A DNA stretch of 10,839 nt from Clostridiales bacterium. GTDB taxonomy: Bacteria; Bacillota_A; Clostridia; Christensenellales; Aristaeellaceae. Position numbers and translations under genes: made by a program. The DNA lies in the NCBI GenBank assembly GCA_024684665.1, contig JAIKWN010000104.1, positions 1 through 10,839 of the forward strand, in the 5' to 3' direction. This document shows, piece by piece, positions 1 through 7,090 of the stretch (positions within the stretch are counted from its first letter, which is position 1; the number at the start of each line of letters is the position of its first letter). The notes under the pieces are model-generated. The model saw nothing but the letters and a program-made list of their open reading frames with translations, had not been told where the DNA came from and ran no database searches.

Positions 1-241
1 GATCAACCTGCCGCTTACAAGATGAATCCGCGGGATCCAGAAGCGGCTCGGCATCTCCCAGAAGCGTATGAGCGAAATAAGCGGAGCGAGTTAAGGCCGC
101 CTCAAGCGTTTCGAAACGACAGGACAGATATCGCTTCTCTCGCCAACCAAATTCACAGCGACGCTGAACTACTCTGATAAAGCCGGTATCTTTTCGAAAA
201 ACGTAACGTATATCTGCAATTAAGAGTCCATTCGTAAGCAT
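1..241 (-). CDS. Unrecognised partial ORF running off the left edge (C-terminus missing)
   Basis: On the minus strand a frame stays open from a stop at 254-256 to the window edge. It includes an ATG at 239-241, which would give at least 80 residues. The translation has a natural-looking mix: a hydrophobic start (MLTNGLLIADIRYVF), a basic patch with cysteines (VVQRRCEFGWREKRYLSC), then a helical stretch (FETLEAALTRSAYFAHTLL). I do not recognise a family. No convincing Shine-Dalgarno precedes the ATG. A second minus-strand frame (422 down to 153, GTG or inner ATG at 360-362) overlaps its beginning, so the real gene may start further upstream and be split by a frameshift. The competing plus-strand frame 1-177 reads less like protein. 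Whether this is a gene, a remnant or chance is unsettled. Confidence 0.35.
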   Translation of the reverse strand, partial: MLTNGLLIADIRYVFRKDTGFIRVVQRRCEFGWREKRYLSCRFETLEAALTRSAYFAHTLLGDAEPLLDPADSSCKRQVD

Positions 242-376
242 AAGTTGCTTCGTTTATATGACACACTTGGGTTCTACATTCACAAATCCACGCGTGATCT
301 TCCACTTTCTTCAAGTCGAAAAGAAACGTGGACTTTTTTAATCCTGTCAAGGGATGGTTTTTCATTTCTTTCGGTG

Positions 377-382
377 TATAAT
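377..382 (+). promoter_or_regulatory. Candidate -10 box (TATAAT) for the XRE regulator gene
   Basis: A perfect TATAAT lies 78 bases before the ATG at 461. The best -35 match, TGGTTT at 355-360 with a 16-base spacer, is poor, so the promoter may be weak or activator-dependent. An alternative -10, TATACT at 436-441, has TTGATG 21 bases upstream, which is too far for a normal spacer. Confidence 0.3.
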
Positions 383-447
383 GCAAGTAGCAAAAATGCA
401 ACTGCTCTTTGATGTAAAACACAGTCTGTATTTTGTATACTCATTTC

Positions 448-452
448 GGAGG
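448..452 (+). promoter_or_regulatory. Shine-Dalgarno GGAGG that decides the start of the XRE gene
   Basis: GGAGG ends only 2 bases before the first in-frame ATG (455) but 8 bases before the second (461). Normal spacing is 5 to 9 bases, so translation should begin at 461. Confidence 0.7.
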
Positions 453-460
453 CGATGAAA

Positions 461-1132
461 ATGATCTTTTCCGAAAAGCTGCAGTTGTTGAGGAAGAACA
501 AGGGAATGACACAGGAGGAACTGGCGGAAAAACTCTGCGTTTCAAGACAGGCGGTCGCTAAATGGGAAGCGGGACAGGTTTATCCTGACATCTTCAACCT
601 GATCCAGATCAGCAACCTGATGAATGTCAGTGTGGATTATCTGGTTAAGGATCAGGATTGCGCCGTTCGCGTCTGCACGGAAACGCAAACGGATATGGAG
701 ACTCTGATCGCGTTCCGGTTGGAAGCCAACGCCAATACCTACGCGGCATTCATGAATGAGGTAGATGCAACCAGACCACAGTCCCACGATTTCAGATATG
801 AAAACGGCGCTTACCTGTATTACGATACTTATGTTGGTGGGGAGCAGTTCGCGGGCGAAGAGGCGATCTGGCACCATGGCGCTTCCGTGTACGCCATGAA
901 TTATATGGGCCGTGTGCTCGACGATCGATTCAGTGGCAATTTCCTGAAGGAGGCACTTCGAAAAGCTGATAAGAGAATGCCATACCGGGGACCGGAGTAT
1001 TACCAGGCGGGTGAATACGCTTATCGCTGCAAGGTTACGGGCGACTTTGGCTGGTTCCAAGGCTATGAGGAAATCCATTGGCGCGAGACAAAGGTGTACG
1101 AATGTGTTTTCCACGGTGGTACGCTCGGGTAA
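461..1132 (+). CDS. XRE-family transcriptional regulator with DUF5680-like C-terminal domain
   Basis: This 223-residue protein has two parts. Residues about 5-62 form a Cro/C1-type helix-turn-helix, with the typical MTQEELAEKL helix, the SRQAVAKWE recognition region and a VSVDYLV end; it should bind DNA as a dimer. Residues about 82-220 match the DUF5680 pattern that I recall attached to such regulators in Clostridia: a LEANANTYAAF-type opening, RPQSHDF, GGEQFAGEE, MNYMGRVLDD, MPYRGPEYY, and a final VYECVFHGG. That domain is rich in aromatic and charged residues and has no known ligand or activity. It is probably a sensory or protein-contact module; this is inference. I chose the ATG at 461 over 455 because of Shine-Dalgarno spacing. 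The gene stands alone, with no co-directional partner within 600 bases, so its targets cannot be read from context; autoregulation is plausible. Confidence 0.88.
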   Translation: MIFSEKLQLLRKNKGMTQEELAEKLCVSRQAVAKWEAGQVYPDIFNLIQISNLMNVSVDYLVKDQDCAVRVCTETQTDMETLIAFRLEANANTYAAFMNEVDATRPQSHDFRYENGAYLYYDTYVGGEQFAGEEAIWHHGASVYAMNYMGRVLDDRFSGNFLKEALRKADKRMPYRGPEYYQAGEYAYRCKVTGDFGWFQGYEEIHWRETKVYECVFHGGTLG

Positions 1133-1290
1133 TTCCGATAATAACCATTGACAACTATGTCCGGCATCGCACTGGAATTCATCACTATGTTCACATCAAA
1201 AGGCGAATGCTTTTCGAGCGATGCACTCTTTTCCCACACTCGGAGGGAAATTCAAGATTTGACGTGTTCACCGTCATGCAGAACAAAGCA

Positions 1291-1341
1291 CCTGCTCCTT
1301 GAGAACCACATGTCGGTGTGACTCAAGCGGCAGGCATTTTG
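1291..1341 (+). terminator. Three-tier stem-loop after the XRE gene, possible terminator
   Basis: Three nested complementary arms are visible: CCTGC/GCAGG (1291-1295 with 1330-1334), CTTGAG/CTCAAG (1298-1303 with 1322-1327) and CACA/TGTG (1307-1310 with 1317-1320), closing on a 6-base TGTCGG loop. The stem is followed by CATTTTG, a short T-run. It lies 158 bases after the XRE stop codon. An intrinsic terminator fits, but the T-tract is only four long, so another structured RNA element is possible. Confidence 0.45.
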
Positions 1342-1448
1342 TTATCAGATGAACAGCAAGATATAGAATGGTTTGGCTTAAGTGGTGGAAACCATGTAGG
1401 ATAATGTGATGGTGACAGTGTGCCGCTCAAAAAAACTTCCCATAGTTT

Positions 1449-1715
1449 TCAGCAGTTTAACTTTTCTTCTTCATCTATTTGAGTTAAGACAGTAAGAGAA
1501 AGCAAAGAATATCCCAGCCAGGCTGAATTCAACGTAATCAACGACACCATGATTAACGCTTTTCTCAGTAAAATGATCTGAACCCACGACCATTTAGCTG
1601 CACTCTGCATATACTGCTCGACGCCGATTCTGAACTTGATCTCACCCTCGTAGCCTGTGGTTGACCCCGATTTCACCTGGTGACTTTTTACGTTCATACG
1701 ATCTTTGCGTTTCAT
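1449..1715 (-). CDS. Possible small membrane protein ORF, doubtful
   Basis: An 88-codon ATG-TGA frame has a basic N-terminus, a stretch with KSGSTTGYEGEIKFRIG, and one or two hydrophobic segments near residues 46-78 (WVQIILLRKALIMVSLITL and AWLGYSLLSLTVL). Immediately after its stop, read on the minus strand, AAAACT/AGTTTT forms a short stem followed by seven Ts, which would suit a weak terminator. Against it: the only purine-rich box (GGAAGG) is 13 bases before the ATG, and the start overlaps the -35 box of the malQ promoter on the other strand. I do not recognise a family. It could be a gene remnant. Confidence 0.2.
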   Translation of the reverse strand: MKRKDRMNVKSHQVKSGSTTGYEGEIKFRIGVEQYMQSAAKWSWVQIILLRKALIMVSLITLNSAWLGYSLLSLTVLTQIDEEEKLNC

Positions 1716-1743
1716 TGACAGAGCAGAACCTTCCGGATACAAT
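1715..1743 (+). promoter_or_regulatory. Sigma-A-type promoter of the malQ-tsaD-HAD operon
   Basis: TTGACA (1715-1720), a 17-base spacer and TACAAT (1738-1743) give a perfect -35, ideal spacing and a -10 with one mismatch. Transcription should start near 1750, leaving a leader of about 47 bases before the malQ ATG. The strength suggests largely constitutive expression; no clear operator overlaps it. Confidence 0.85.
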
Positions 1744-1796
1744 AACATGAAAGCGGGCGGACAGACAGAAGCCGCCCCGAAGAGGAGGAAAAAAGG

Positions 1797-3371
1797 ATGG
1801 GTCGTGCGGCAGGGATTCTGATGCCGGTTGCCAGCCTTCCCGGGAAATACGGGATCGGCTGTTTTGGTGAGGAAGCGTACCACTTCGTGGACTTTCTAGA
1901 AAGCGCGGGACAGACGTACTGGCAGATCCTGCCCCTCGGACCGCTTAATCATCTGCCCTTGGCATACGATTCGCCATACCAGGGCTTTTCCGCGTTCGCA
2001 GGAAACCCGTTTTTCATCAGCCTGGACGCTCTTCTGAAAGAAGGTGTGCTGACTGAAGAAGAAATCGACGAAGCGGACTTTGGAAACGCTCCGGCGCACA
2101 TCGACTACGAAAAGCTCGCAAAAAACCGTCTTCCTCTCTTGCGGAAGGCATACGAACGCAGCCGAATTGCGGAGAAGGAAGAGTACCGGCGCTTTATCCG
2201 GGACAACGCCTGGTGGCTGGACGATTATGCGCTGTTCATGGCATGCAAGGAATTCTTCGGCGGGGCTGAGTGGCCGGACTGGCCTGAGGACATCATGCGG
2301 CGCTGGCGCTTCGCCATCGACTATTACAACGAGCGGCTGTACTTCGACGTCGAGTTTCAAAAGTACATGCAGTTCAAGTTCTTCGAACAGTGGAATGCGC
2401 TCAAGTCCTACGCGAATCGGAAGCACATAAAAATTATCGGTGATATTCCGATCTACGTGTACTTTGACAGTGCCGATGTCTGGGCGCACCCGGAGCTCTT
2501 CCAGCTGAACACCGAAAACCGGCAAACCGCAGTTGCCGGCTGCCCGCCGGATGCCTTTTCCGCTGACGGGCAGGTGTGGGGCACGCCGCTCTACCGCTGG
2601 GAGAAGCACGAGCAGGAAGGCTTCAGCTGGTGGATGTCGCGCCTCTATATGAATTTCCAGCAGTGCGACCTGCTGCGCATCGATCACTTCCGCGGCTTGG
2701 ACGAATACTTCTCAATCCCGGCAGGAGAGAACGCGCTCGCGGGGCACTGGGAGAAAGGACCCGGCATGGCGATCTTCCACCAGATGTGGCGTACCATGGG
2801 CCGCAAACCCGTGATTGTAGAAGATTTAGGCTACATGACTGAATCCGTCCGCCAGATGGTTCGTGACACTGGCTTCCCGAACATGAAGGTGTTGGAGTTC
2901 GCTTTCGATCCGGACGACCTTGGCGCAGCAAATGATCATCTTCCCCACAATATTCCCACGCACTGTGTAGTCTATCCCGGTACTCACGACAACGATCCAG
3001 TGAACGGCTGGTTCGCTTCTCTGGACGAGACGCGGCAGCAGCAGGTACGCACCTACTTCGGAGCGGAAGACTTAGCAGACAGCCATATGCATGAAGTGTT
3101 CGTCCGGGCAGCGATGATGTCCCCCGCGGAGACCTGCGTCATTCAGCTTCAGGATCATCTTGGGCTTGCATCCGAAGCCCGGATCAACGACCCTACTCAT
3201 CAGGATAACAACTGGTTCTGGCGGCTTTCCCCAGGGATGCTGACGGAATCACTCTCCCGGCAGATCTTTGAAATCACCCGCCGCTACGGTCGGCTGAACT
3301 GGGAAGCGGAAGGCGCGCGGCAGATGCTCGCGTCCAAGAACAACAAGCCTGATGATACAGTGGAAGCATAA
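1797..3371 (+). CDS. malQ: 4-alpha-glucanotransferase (amylomaltase, GH77)
   Basis: This cytoplasmic enzyme of maltodextrin and glycogen metabolism moves alpha-1,4-glucan segments between chains and releases glucose. The 524-residue length is normal for the amylomaltase form. Family landmarks appear in order: LPGKYGIGCFG near the start, SPYQGFSAFAGNP (59-71), GDIPIYV (215-221), LRIDHFRG (293-300) with the nucleophile Asp296, VEDLG (341-345) with the acid/base Glu342, and THDND (396-400) with transition-state Asp398. By alignment to known amylomaltases these are the three catalytic carboxylates, and all are present. The C-terminal RINDPTHQDNNW-type block is also typical. The start is set by AGGAGG at 1783-1788, 8 bases before the ATG. 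It is the first gene of an operon, with tsaD 31 bases downstream. No maltose transporter or phosphorylase is nearby, so the role in this cell, glycogen turnover or imported maltodextrin, stays open. Confidence 0.96.
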   Translation: MGRAAGILMPVASLPGKYGIGCFGEEAYHFVDFLESAGQTYWQILPLGPLNHLPLAYDSPYQGFSAFAGNPFFISLDALLKEGVLTEEEIDEADFGNAPAHIDYEKLAKNRLPLLRKAYERSRIAEKEEYRRFIRDNAWWLDDYALFMACKEFFGGAEWPDWPEDIMRRWRFAIDYYNERLYFDVEFQKYMQFKFFEQWNALKSYANRKHIKIIGDIPIYVYFDSADVWAHPELFQLNTENRQTAVAGCPPDAFSADGQVWGTPLYRWEKHEQEGFSWWMSRLYMNFQQCDLLRIDHFRGLDEYFSIPAGENALAGHWEKGPGMAIFHQMWRTMGRKPVIVEDLGYMTESVRQMVRDTGFPNMKVLEFAFDPDDLGAANDHLPHNIPTHCVVYPGTHDNDPVNGWFASLDETRQQQVRTYFGAEDLADSHMHEVFVRAAMMSPAETCVIQLQDHLGLASEARINDPTHQDNNWFWRLSPGMLTESLSRQIFEITRRYGRLNWEAEGARQMLASKNNKPDDTVEA

Positions 3372-3402
3372 TGAGGAAAACGCATAACCGGAAGGCAAAG
3401 AT

Positions 3403-4461
3403 ATGAACTGGTTTGAACAATCCAAAGAAGCAACGGAGCGCCTCCGCGCAGCGGGGCACGCCATTATCCTTTCCATCGAGTCTAGTTGCGACGAGACCGC
3501 AGCGGCGGTGGTCCGGGACGGGCGGGAAACGCTCTCCTCAGTCATCTCCTCCCAGATCCCGCTGCATGCCCGATTCGGCGGTGTAGTACCGGAGATCGCG
3601 AGCCGTGCGCATGCGGAGAACATCGTCCCAGTCGTGCGAGAAGCTCTGTCTCGCGCGGGAATGACCGTGCACGACGTGGACGCCATCGCCGTGACATACG
3701 GTCCCGGCCTCGTCGGGGCACTGCTCGTCGGCGTCAGCCACGCGAAAGCGCTGGCCTACGCAGCGGGTAAACCCCTCGTTCCCGTCAACCACATTGAAGG
3801 GCATGTCAGCGCTAATTACGCCGCCCATCCCGATTTGGAACCGCCCTTTGTCTGCTTAGTCGCCTCTGGCGGGCACTCCCACATCATCCGGGTAGACGGC
3901 TATGGGGAGTATACCCTGTTAGGACAGACCATGGACGACGCAGCCGGCGAGGCTTTTGATAAGGCCGCACGCGTGCTGGGGCTCCCCTATCCAGGCGGCC
4001 CCCTGCTAGACAAGCTGGCGCGGGAAGGTAACCCGACAGCTTTGCGCCTTCCCAAAGTGCATGTTGAAGGAAAGTACGATTACAGCTTCTCCGGTCTCAA
4101 GACAGCTCTCATCAATGCGGTGCATACGATGGAGCAACGGGGAGATGCCCTGCCCGCTGCGGACGTCGCTGCCTCTTTCCAGCACGCCGTTGTGGAAATG
4201 CTCTCTGACAAAGCCATAAAGGCGGCAATCGATACCGGAGCGCACATCGTCGCACTCGCCGGCGGAGTCGCAAGCAACTCCGGTCTGCGCAACGTTATGA
4301 ACGACAAGGCGCAGAAAAACGGCCTCCGCCTCGTCATGCCACCACCCGTTCTCTGCACGGATAACGCGGTCATGATAGGCAGTGCCGCTTTCTTCCGCCT
4401 CATGCGCGGGGAAATCGCCGATCTCACATTGAACGCCGTCCCATCCCTTCGACTGGTTTAA
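3403..4461 (+). CDS. tsaD: tRNA N6-adenosine threonylcarbamoyltransferase, TsaD
   Basis: TsaD transfers the threonylcarbamoyl group from threonylcarbamoyl-AMP to A37 of ANN-decoding tRNAs, making t6A; in bacteria it works with TsaB and TsaE. The 352-residue protein shows the Kae1/TsaD signature throughout: SIESSCDETAAAVV (24-37), VVPEIASRAHAE (61-72), NHIEGH (129-134), SGGHSH (155-160), MDDAAGEAFDKAARVLGLPYPGG (177-199), FSGLKTA (229-235), LAGGVASNSGLR (285-296) and DNAVMIG (320-326). The metal ligands by family comparison are His130, His134 and Asp320, all present. The N-terminus carries roughly 18 residues more than the shortest family members. I keep it because GGAAGG (3390-3395) lies 7 bases before this ATG and no other start precedes the conserved core. 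tsaB and tsaE are not in the window. Confidence 0.97.
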   Translation: MNWFEQSKEATERLRAAGHAIILSIESSCDETAAAVVRDGRETLSSVISSQIPLHARFGGVVPEIASRAHAENIVPVVREALSRAGMTVHDVDAIAVTYGPGLVGALLVGVSHAKALAYAAGKPLVPVNHIEGHVSANYAAHPDLEPPFVCLVASGGHSHIIRVDGYGEYTLLGQTMDDAAGEAFDKAARVLGLPYPGGPLLDKLAREGNPTALRLPKVHVEGKYDYSFSGLKTALINAVHTMEQRGDALPAADVAASFQHAVVEMLSDKAIKAAIDTGAHIVALAGGVASNSGLRNVMNDKAQKNGLRLVMPPPVLCTDNAVMIGSAAFFRLMRGEIADLTLNAVPSLRLV

Positions 4462-4472
4462 GGAGCTTTTCC

Positions 4473-5198
4473 ATGATCAAAGCAGCCATTTTCGATATGG
4501 ACGGAACCATTCTGGATACCGTGACCGACCTGACCCATGCCATGAACTACGCCATGGGTCAGGCAGGACACCGCTGCGATTTTACGGGGCAGGATACCCG
4601 TTTCTTCTTTGGTAGCGGGGCTAAAGTAGCCGTTCGGCGAGCGCTCTTTACGGAACGTGGCGCGGACGCAGATGCCCTTTTACTGGTGGGGACGGACAAA
4701 GAACCTGCGGAATCCCTCGCCCTCATGGAGGAAACCGAGAGGATCACCGCTATTTTCGCACCCCGATACGCTGCCCACTGCAACGAGCACACCGGTCCCT
4801 ACCCCGGGATTCCTGCAGCGATCGCCGTGCTGCGCAAAGCAGGCATCCGCACTGCAGTAGTATCCAACAAGTTGGATGCGGCGGTGCAGATCTTGGTTCG
4901 CGATCTCTTTCCTAGCCTCTTCGACGTCTCCGTGGGCGAGCGGCCGGAGGTTCAGCGTAAGCCCGCACCTGATATGCTGAATACGGCCCTATCCATTCTC
5001 GGCGTTTCCGCAGAAGATGCGGTGTACATTGGTGATACGGAGATCGACCTTGCGACAGCCAAGAATTCAGGCCTCCCTTTCCTCTGCGTCACCTGGGGGT
5101 TCCGAAGCGAAAGCTATCTTCGGAGCCTCGGCGTCCGGTGGTTCGCGCCTGACGCGGAAGCGATGGCGAAGGAGCTGCTCGCATACAGCGGAGCATGA
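4473..5198 (+). CDS. HAD-superfamily phosphatase, phosphoglycolate phosphatase-like
   Basis: This 241-residue soluble hydrolase has all four HAD motifs: motif I DMDGT with nucleophile Asp8 and acid/base Asp10, motif II VVSNK with Ser131, motif III Lys163 in RKPAPDM, and motif IV GDTEID with Asp188 and Asp192 for Mg2+. An alpha-helical C1-type cap is inserted between about residues 15 and 90, as in the Gph/PGP group. Such enzymes act on 2-phosphoglycolate or other small phosphate esters; the substrate cannot be fixed from sequence, so I give no gene symbol. The AGGAG box (4461-4465) overlaps the tsaD stop codon (TAAGGAG) and sits 7 bases before the ATG, so the gene is almost certainly cotranscribed with tsaD and may be translationally coupled. 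It faces the convergent transporter permease gene across a 68-base gap in which I see no clear terminator. Confidence 0.92.
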   Translation: MIKAAIFDMDGTILDTVTDLTHAMNYAMGQAGHRCDFTGQDTRFFFGSGAKVAVRRALFTERGADADALLLVGTDKEPAESLALMEETERITAIFAPRYAAHCNEHTGPYPGIPAAIAVLRKAGIRTAVVSNKLDAAVQILVRDLFPSLFDVSVGERPEVQRKPAPDMLNTALSILGVSAEDAVYIGDTEIDLATAKNSGLPFLCVTWGFRSESYLRSLGVRWFAPDAEAMAKELLAYSGA

Positions 5199-5266
5199 TC
5201 CGGTGAAAATGTCCTCCCAGAGCTGCGGAAACTAAAGAGAATACGTGCACTCCTCAATCCCGCCTC

Positions 5267-6043
5267 TTACCTGACATCTTGTTTGTAAAACAGAAGACAC
5301 CCCAAAGCGGAAGAGCCGGCTGCCATGGCAAGGCTCATGATCAGCGCACGGGTCGGATGCCAAACCTCCCAGGCGGAAAGCTGGGCCGCCTGTCCGCAGG
5401 GATTGAGGTCGTGGAGAATGCCACAAATCCATCTACGGATCCCGCCCACGTAGTGGGGATTCAAAGTGCTATTCTTGTATTCGGTCTGCACCAAAACCGC
5501 ATTGGTATGAAGGCACAGGAAGAGCATCCCGAACGCAAGCCCCATGCAAAGAACGATAGCCCGCGTTTTGCTACCGCAAAGCACCGTAAGAACGGTAAAC
5601 AGGCAGCCAGTGGCAACGCTCATTCCCATACCCAGAATGAAAAAGTGTACAAAAGTCGACGCATCCACGTTGTTCTCGAAGAAAAAACTCCCGACGCCGG
5701 CGGAAAACGCCGTCACCGCGCTATAGACGATCAGACAGCCGCCACAACTGACGACGATCTGCGACAGCACCAGGCTGCCGCGTTTTTTTGCCACAATCAG
5801 CTTGTTCCGGATGAACCCATTGCTGAAATCCGTCCCTACAAACACGCTGACAAACGCTGCCATCGCTATCCCGTACATGCTCATGGGGAGAAAGATCACC
5901 CGACTTAGCGGAACCGAGTAATCCATTGCAGAAGCCTGAATCCTCATAAAAACCGCCGCCATCAGGAGCATCCCCACAAGTGAAACATGAAAGGCAAAGC
6001 TCTTTTGCAGTCGAGCAAAATCTGCTCTTAGCATGTTTCTCAT
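5267..6043 (-). CDS. ABC-2 type transporter permease
   Basis: This 258-residue integral membrane protein has about six hydrophobic segments (roughly 17-34, 49-70, 91-117, 131-156, 161-181, 233-253). The TDFSNGFIRNKLIVAKKR stretch (71-88), between helices two and three, is typical of ABC-2 permeases of the bacitracin/lantibiotic-export-like group and probably contacts the ATPase. The start ATG overlaps the ATPase stop codon as ATGA, and AGGAGG at 6053-6058 lies 9 bases upstream, inside the ATPase gene. It should pair with that ATPase as an exporter of a small amphipathic compound or in antimicrobial self-protection. The substrate is unknown, since no two-component system, peptide gene or regulator adjoins. 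The final motif KQDVR is cytoplasmic by simple charge reasoning. Confidence 0.88.
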   Translation of the reverse strand: MRNMLRADFARLQKSFAFHVSLVGMLLMAAVFMRIQASAMDYSVPLSRVIFLPMSMYGIAMAAFVSVFVGTDFSNGFIRNKLIVAKKRGSLVLSQIVVSCGGCLIVYSAVTAFSAGVGSFFFENNVDASTFVHFFILGMGMSVATGCLFTVLTVLCGSKTRAIVLCMGLAFGMLFLCLHTNAVLVQTEYKNSTLNPHYVGGIRRWICGILHDLNPCGQAAQLSAWEVWHPTRALIMSLAMAAGSSALGCLLFYKQDVR

Positions 6044-6948
6044 AGTGCACCGCCTCCTGTCAAGGAAATGAAATAGCTCTCTAGGCTTTCAACGTGCTCA
6101 TACATGGACAGCACTTCGCAGTTCTCCTCCGCAAGTGCCAGAACCAGTTGCGTTACCGTCACTTTCGCAAACACGTCCGCCGTTGTGCCTGAGATCTTGT
6201 ACGCAAGATGCATTGCGTCCAACACGCGGCTGAGTGCAGCGGGGTCGCTGACCTCCACACGCATGCATTTTCGGCAGGCGACGTCCAGTTCTTCCGCGCT
6301 CAGCTCTTTCACCATGTGTCCACGATCGATAATGCCGTAATGCGTCGCAAGTCGGGACATCTCGTCCAAAATATGGCTTGCGATCAGGACGGTTATCTGC
6401 CTCTCGCGGTTTAGCTTGCGTATCATTTCCCTCATTTCCACGATCCCCTGCGGGTCAAGGCCGTTTACGGGCTCGTCCAGAATGAGAAAATCTGGATCAC
6501 CCGTCAGTGCGACAGCAATGCCCAAGCGTTGCTTCATGCCGAGCGAAAAGTCTTTTACCTTTTTCCTTCCGGTGTTTTCAAGCCCCACCAGCTCCAGCAG
6601 TCCGGGAATCCCGTCAAAAGACGGCAAGCCGAGAATGAGGCACTGCTGTTTCAGGTTCTCCTCCGCCGTCATGTCCGCGTAAACAGCCGGGGTTTCAACG
6701 ACCGCCCCCATCCGTCGACGGACCTTCGCAATGTCTTTGCCGTTGTTTGGAATGCCATAGAGGACAAAGCTGCCCGACGAAGGCTCCTGCAACCCACAGA
6801 TCAGGCGGATTAACGTGGTCTTTCCGGCACCGTTTCTCCCAACAAACCCGTAAATCGAGCCTCTGGGCACATGCATGGAAAGGCCGTCAAGCGCCTGGAA
6901 CTTCCGGTAGTGTTTCGACAAGCCATCAGTTTTAAGAGCATACTCCAC
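6040..6948 (-). CDS. ABC transporter ATP-binding protein (ABC-2 exporter type), GTG start
   Basis: This 302-residue ATPase would power the permease encoded just downstream. Visible motifs: Walker A GRNGAGKT (37-44), signature FSLGMKQ (134-140), Walker B FLILDEP (154-160) with Glu159, D-loop region NGLDP, and switch His192 in IASHIL. The LGMKQ form of the signature and the EVSD-containing C-terminal domain (about 225-302) are typical of drug or peptide exporter ATPases such as the BcrA-like group. The start is GTG at 6946-6948, because AGGAGG (6958-6963) lies 9 bases before it and homology starts there (VEYALKTDGLSKHYRKF). A longer ATG frame reaching 7092 would run across the divergent gene's promoter and add residues unlike the family. 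No clear promoter is visible for this operon in the 140-base divergent gap. Confidence 0.92.
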   Translation of the reverse strand: MEYALKTDGLSKHYRKFQALDGLSMHVPRGSIYGFVGRNGAGKTTLIRLICGLQEPSSGSFVLYGIPNNGKDIAKVRRRMGAVVETPAVYADMTAEENLKQQCLILGLPSFDGIPGLLELVGLENTGRKKVKDFSLGMKQRLGIAVALTGDPDFLILDEPVNGLDPQGIVEMREMIRKLNRERQITVLIASHILDEMSRLATHYGIIDRGHMVKELSAEELDVACRKCMRVEVSDPAALSRVLDAMHLAYKISGTTADVFAKVTVTQLVLALAEENCEVLSMYEHVESLESYFISLTGGGAL

Positions 6949-6957
6949 GTCTTTCTC

Positions 6958-6963
6958 CCTCCT
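6958..6963 (-). promoter_or_regulatory. Shine-Dalgarno AGGAGG deciding the GTG start of the ABC ATPase
   Basis: Read on the minus strand, AGGAGG stands 9 bases before GTG (6948-6946). The upstream in-frame ATG at 7092 has no comparable site and overlaps the divergent transcription unit. Confidence 0.8.
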
Positions 6964-7010
6964 AACATCTATTCGAAACTGTACACCATAGAATCCCCCA
7001 TTTCTGGCGC

Positions 7011-7038
7011 TTGACGAGTCCTTTTCATCCGCTATAAT
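7011..7038 (+). promoter_or_regulatory. Sigma-A-type promoter of the two-helix membrane protein gene
   Basis: TTGACG (7011-7016), a 16-base spacer and TATAAT (7033-7038) form a strong promoter. The expected start near 7045 gives a leader of about 46 bases. AGGAGG at 7078-7083 lies 7 bases before the ATG. Confidence 0.82.
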
Positions 7039-7090
7039 AAGGGCAGCACTCGTATCGTATCCATTCGCGGGACCCACAGGAGGAAAACCC

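Larger units (their letters stand above)
1133..1796. other. Gene-poor intergenic stretch with hairpins and the malQ promoter
   Basis: This AT-richer stretch holds no confident gene. It contains a strong composite hairpin (1291-1334), a second inverted repeat ATGGTTT/AAACCAT (1368-1374 and 1389-1395, 14-base loop), a weak 88-codon minus-strand ORF (1449-1715), the malQ promoter (1715-1743) and the malQ leader. Within the leader, GGGCGG (1755-1760) and CCGCCC (1772-1777) could form a 6-bp stem just ahead of the ribosome binding site. Confidence 0.6.

Noticed and set aside
1..177. Plus-strand open frame at the left edge
   Set aside because: Charged, Pro/Arg-rich reading without hydrophobic core; the minus-strand frame over the same bases looks more like protein.
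1078..1302. Plus-strand ORF of 74 codons overlapping the end of the XRE gene
   Set aside because: No ribosome binding site, composition unlike a protein, and its end falls inside the hairpin; judged a chance frame.
1368..1395. Inverted repeat ATGGTTT/AAACCAT
   Set aside because: Seven-base arms with a 14-base loop and no T-run; could be an operator or chance, too weak to call as a separate feature.
1748..1761. Possible catabolite-responsive (cre) site after the malQ promoter
   Set aside because: The left half TGAAAGCG matches, but at least three fixed positions on the right half do not, so it is not a credible CcpA site.
5199..5266. Search for a terminator between the convergent HAD and permease genes
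   Set aside because: No stem followed by a T-run was found on either strand in these 68 bases.
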